From: Streptomyces sp. HUAS ZL42
Lineage (GTDB): Bacteria > Actinomycetota > Actinomycetes > Streptomycetales > Streptomycetaceae
Assembly: GCF_040782645.1 (NCBI RefSeq)
Contig: NZ_CP160403.1
Location: forward strand, 2,728,001 to 2,792,000
Length of the DNA stretch: 64,000 nucleotides
Reading direction: 5' to 3'
Shown piece by piece: positions 61,647 through 64,000 of the stretch. Under the pieces are notes generated by a model. That model was not told the origin of the DNA and searched no databases. It saw only the letters and a program-made list of their open reading frames with translations. The position numbers and the translations under genes were made by a program. Position 1 is the stretch's first letter, and each line of letters begins with the position of its first letter.

Positions 61647-63992
61647 TCAGGTCCCCAGCGTCAGGCGGGGCTTGGGGGCGTCCGTACGTCCGGTCTGCGG
61701 GCGGCGGCTGCCCGCCCGGTAAGGCGCCGGCCAGACGACGCCCGGCCCCGTGTAGCCCTGCTCGGCGGCCGCGTGCAGCGTCCAGTGCGGGTCGTAGAGG
61801 TGCGGGCGGGCCAGCGCGCACAGGTCCGTGCGCCCGGCCAGGATCAGCGAGTTGACGTCGTCCCAGGAGGAGATCGCGCCGACCGCGATCACAGGGATGC
61901 CGACCTCGTGGCGGATGCGGTCCGCGAACGGTGTCTGGTACGACCGTCCGAACTCCGGCCGGTCGTCGGCCACCACCTGCCCGGTCGACACGTCGATCGC
62001 GTCGGCCCCGTGCGCGGCGAACGCGCGGGCGATCTCGACTGCGTCCTCGGCGGTGGTGCCGCCCTCCGCCCAGTCGGTGGCGGAGATGCGCACGGTCATG
62101 GGTCGTTCCTCCGGCCACACCGTGCGGACGGCGTCGAAGACCTCCAGCGGGAAGCGCAGCCGCCGTTCGAGCGAGCCGCCATAGGCGTCCGTACGGGTGT
62201 TGGTCAGCGGGGAGAGGAAGCCGGACAGCAGATAGCCGTGGGCGCAGTGCAGTTCGAGGAGGTCGAAGCCGGCCCGGGCAGCACGCCAGGCGGCCGAAGT
62301 GAACTGCTCGCGGATGTCGGTGAGCTGGGCGCGGGACAGCTGGCGCGGGGTCTGGCTGCCCTCCTTGTACGGCAGCGGGGACGCGGCCACCAACGGCCAG
62401 TTGCCGTCCTCCAGCGGCTCGTCCATGCCCTCCCACATCAGCCTGGTCGAGCCCTTGCGACCGGAGTGGCCGAGCTGCACGCCGATCGCGGTGCCCGGCG
62501 CCTGCCGGTGCACGAAGGCGGCGATCCGCTTCCAGGCCTCGGCCTGCCGTCCGGTGTAGAGGCCGGTGCAGCCGGGCGTGATCCGGCCCTCCTCGCTCAC
62601 GCACACCATCTCGGTCATCACCAGGCCGGCGCCCCCGAGCGCCCGGGCGCCCAGGTGGACGAGGTGGAAGTCGCCGGGGACCCCGTCGGTCGCCGAGTAC
62701 ATGTCCATGGGCGAGACGACGACCCGGTTGCGCAGGCTCAGGCCGCGCAGCCGGAACGGCGTGAACATCGGGGGCGTGCCGGGCGGGCAGCCGAACTCCC
62801 GCTCCACGGCTTCGGTGAAGCCGGAGTCGCGCAGGCGGAGGTTGTCGTGGGTGACGCGGCGGCTGCGGGTGAGGAGGTTGAAGGCGAACTGGCGGGGCGG
62901 CTGGTCGAGGTACAGGGCGAGGTTCTCGAACCACTCCAGGCTGGCGCGGGCGGCACGCTGGGTGGAGGCGACGACCGGCTTGCGCTCCTCCTCGTAGGCG
63001 GCCAACGCGCCGGGCAGATCGGGTTGTTCCTCCAGACAGGCCGCGAGCGCGAGCGCGTCCTCGACGGCGAGCTTGGTGCCGGAGCCGATGGAGAAGTGGG
63101 CGGTGTGGGCGGCGTCGCCCAGCAGCACCACATTGCCGTGCGACCACCGCTCGTTGACCACCGTACGGAACGTGGTCCACGCCGACTTGTTGGACTTCAG
63201 CGGCCTGCCGCCGAGCGCGTCCGCGAAGATCTTGGCGCAGCGTTCGATCGACTCGCGTTCGTCGAGCCCGTCGAAGCCGGCGGCGCGCCACACCTCCTCG
63301 CGCATCTCGACGATGACGGTGGAGGCGTCGGCCGCATACGGGTAGCCGTGCAGCTGCATCACACCGTGCTCGGTCTCGGCGATCTCGAAGCGGAAGGCGT
63401 CGAAGGCGAAACCGGCGGCGAGCCAGATGTAGCGGCAGCGGTGCGTGGCGATACGCGGGCGGAACACGTCGGCGAAGGCCTCGCGGGTGGTGCTGTGCAC
63501 TCCGTCGGCGGCGACGACCAGGTCGTACGTCTCCGCCAGCCACGCCGGGTACGGGGCCTCCGTACGGAAGCGCAGCTCGACGCCGAGGTCGCGGCAGCGG
63601 TCGTGCAGGATCTCCAGGAGCCTGCGCCTGCCCAGGGCGGCGAAGCCGTGTCCGCCGGAGGTCTGGCGGGTGTTTCGGTGGACGATGTCGATGTCGTCCC
63701 AGCGGATGAAGTCCTTCTGGAGGGACTCGTAGACCGCCGGGTCCGCATGTTCGATGCCGCCGAGGGTTTCGTCCGAGAGGACGACGCCGAAGCCGAAGGT
63801 GTCGTCCGGGGCGTTGCGTTCCCAGACGGTGACTTCACGCGACGGGTCGAGGCGCTTCAGCAACGCAGCTGCGTACAGCCCTCCGGGGCCTCCGCCGGTG
63901 ATCGCAATGCGTTGGGGGTGGCTCGTGTTCTCCGGCGACTGCGGGTGGTGTGTAGCCGGTCGCGCAGTTCCCCGCGCCCCTTGGGTCGGCAC
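61647..63992 (-). CDS. Bifunctional FAD monooxygenase / old-yellow-enzyme reductase (2-aminobenzoyl-CoA monooxygenase/reductase-like)
   Basis: This 781-residue fusion has an N-terminal FAD hydroxylase (about 25-380) with ITGGGPGGLYAA, the second FAD motif GDAAHTAHFSIGSG and the DG region VAADGVHS. The C-terminal FMN old-yellow-enzyme domain (about 395-760) includes RNRVVVSPMDMYS, HCAHGYLLSGFLSPLTN and YGGSLERRLRF. The same layout is known in 2-aminobenzoyl-CoA monooxygenase/reductase, which hydroxylates and then reduces the ring, and partly in salicylyl-CoA 5-hydroxylase. GTG at 63992 is the only start in frame, and the first 20 or so codons run through an intergenic-type repeat, so the true start is uncertain. 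The window ends eight bases upstream. Confidence 0.88.
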   Translation of the reverse strand: MPTQGARGTARPATHHPQSPENTSHPQRIAITGGGPGGLYAAALLKRLDPSREVTVWERNAPDDTFGFGVVLSDETLGGIEHADPAVYESLQKDFIRWDDIDIVHRNTRQTSGGHGFAALGRRRLLEILHDRCRDLGVELRFRTEAPYPAWLAETYDLVVAADGVHSTTREAFADVFRPRIATHRCRYIWLAAGFAFDAFRFEIAETEHGVMQLHGYPYAADASTVIVEMREEVWRAAGFDGLDERESIERCAKIFADALGGRPLKSNKSAWTTFRTVVNERWSHGNVVLLGDAAHTAHFSIGSGTKLAVEDALALAACLEEQPDLPGALAAYEEERKPVVASTQRAARASLEWFENLALYLDQPPRQFAFNLLTRSRRVTHDNLRLRDSGFTEAVEREFGCPPGTPPMFTPFRLRGLSLRNRVVVSPMDMYSATDGVPGDFHLVHLGARALGGAGLVMTEMVCVSEEGRITPGCTGLYTGRQAEAWKRIAAFVHRQAPGTAIGVQLGHSGRKGSTRLMWEGMDEPLEDGNWPLVAASPLPYKEGSQTPRQLSRAQLTDIREQFTSAAWRAARAGFDLLELHCAHGYLLSGFLSPLTNTRTDAYGGSLERRLRFPLEVFDAVRTVWPEERPMTVRISATDWAEGGTTAEDAVEIARAFAAHGADAIDVSTGQVVADDRPEFGRSYQTPFADRIRHEVGIPVIAVGAISSWDDVNSLILAGRTDLCALARPHLYDPHWTLHAAAEQGYTGPGVVWPAPYRAGSRRPQTGRTDAPKPRLTLGT
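63949..63985. repeat. Streptomyces intergenic-type repeat at the gene start
   Basis: The strand contains GGGGCGCGGGGAACTGCGCG (reverse orientation), a segment I recall as part of a repeat common between genes in Streptomyces. It lies inside the first codons of the fused flavoenzyme, not outside. Confidence 0.55.
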
Positions 63993-64000
63993 GGTTACCG

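Overview
High-GC actinobacterial chromosome, almost certainly Streptomyces. The signs are GTG starts, frequent ATGA/GTGA overlaps, small Streptomyces-type DUF4236 and DUF5999 proteins, and a gene order I recall from the S. coelicolor chromosome (fadBA, dxs, xylFGH-rok7B7, ngcEFG, aconitase, a second MurA-like gene). That order is remembered, not searched. The window opens inside a thiolase and closes at the start codon of a fused flavoenzyme. I see no rRNA, tRNA, CRISPR array, insertion sequence or prophage.

Left half (1-36.6 kb), mostly conserved core genes. A beta-oxidation pair (thiolase, FadB) is followed by a cell-surface polysaccharide group: a CBM3+GH16 protein, a Tat-exported polysaccharide deacetylase, a hyaluronan-synthase-like GT2, a nucleotide-sugar dehydrogenase and an LCP protein. 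Next come a propeller-like protein, a small PIN/NYN-like protein, an amino-acid permease and dxs. Three carbohydrate systems follow: xylFGH with a ROK repressor, ngcEFG with a DasR-like site, and a secreted GH92 mannosidase. An AA10 LPMO-CBM2 has a perfect CebR operator. Aconitase, a DUF4236 protein and an XRE-MurA fusion end this half; their promoter regions carry distinctive palindromes.

Middle (36-57 kb), a mycofactocin alcohol-oxidation island. The left-pointing arm is mftA-mftB-mftC-mftD-mftE-SDR-mftF followed by acetyl-CoA synthetase and adenylate kinase. Diverging from mftA are an NDMA-type methanol dehydrogenase (mno), then a MoxR ATPase, a VWA protein and an MftM-like methyltransferase. 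Facing these are a GAF histidine kinase/NarL response regulator pair, an iron-type alcohol dehydrogenase, a GAF-winged-helix-BTAD-like regulator, an aldehyde dehydrogenase and a DUF779 protein. Read together, the island makes and decorates the cofactor, oxidises an alcohol to aldehyde and then acid, activates acetate to acetyl-CoA and recycles the AMP. Two divergent promoter regions about 9 kb apart share an 18-bp palindrome family, which suggests one regulon. No mftR-type TetR repressor and no MftG are present in the window.

Right end (57-64 kb), an aryl-CoA degradation cluster: RidA, acyl-CoA dehydrogenase, benzoate/aminobenzoate-type CoA ligase, PaaX-family regulator and a fused FAD-monooxygenase/old-yellow-enzyme of the 2-aminobenzoyl-CoA monooxygenase/reductase type. 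This points to anthranilate (or salicylate) catabolism.
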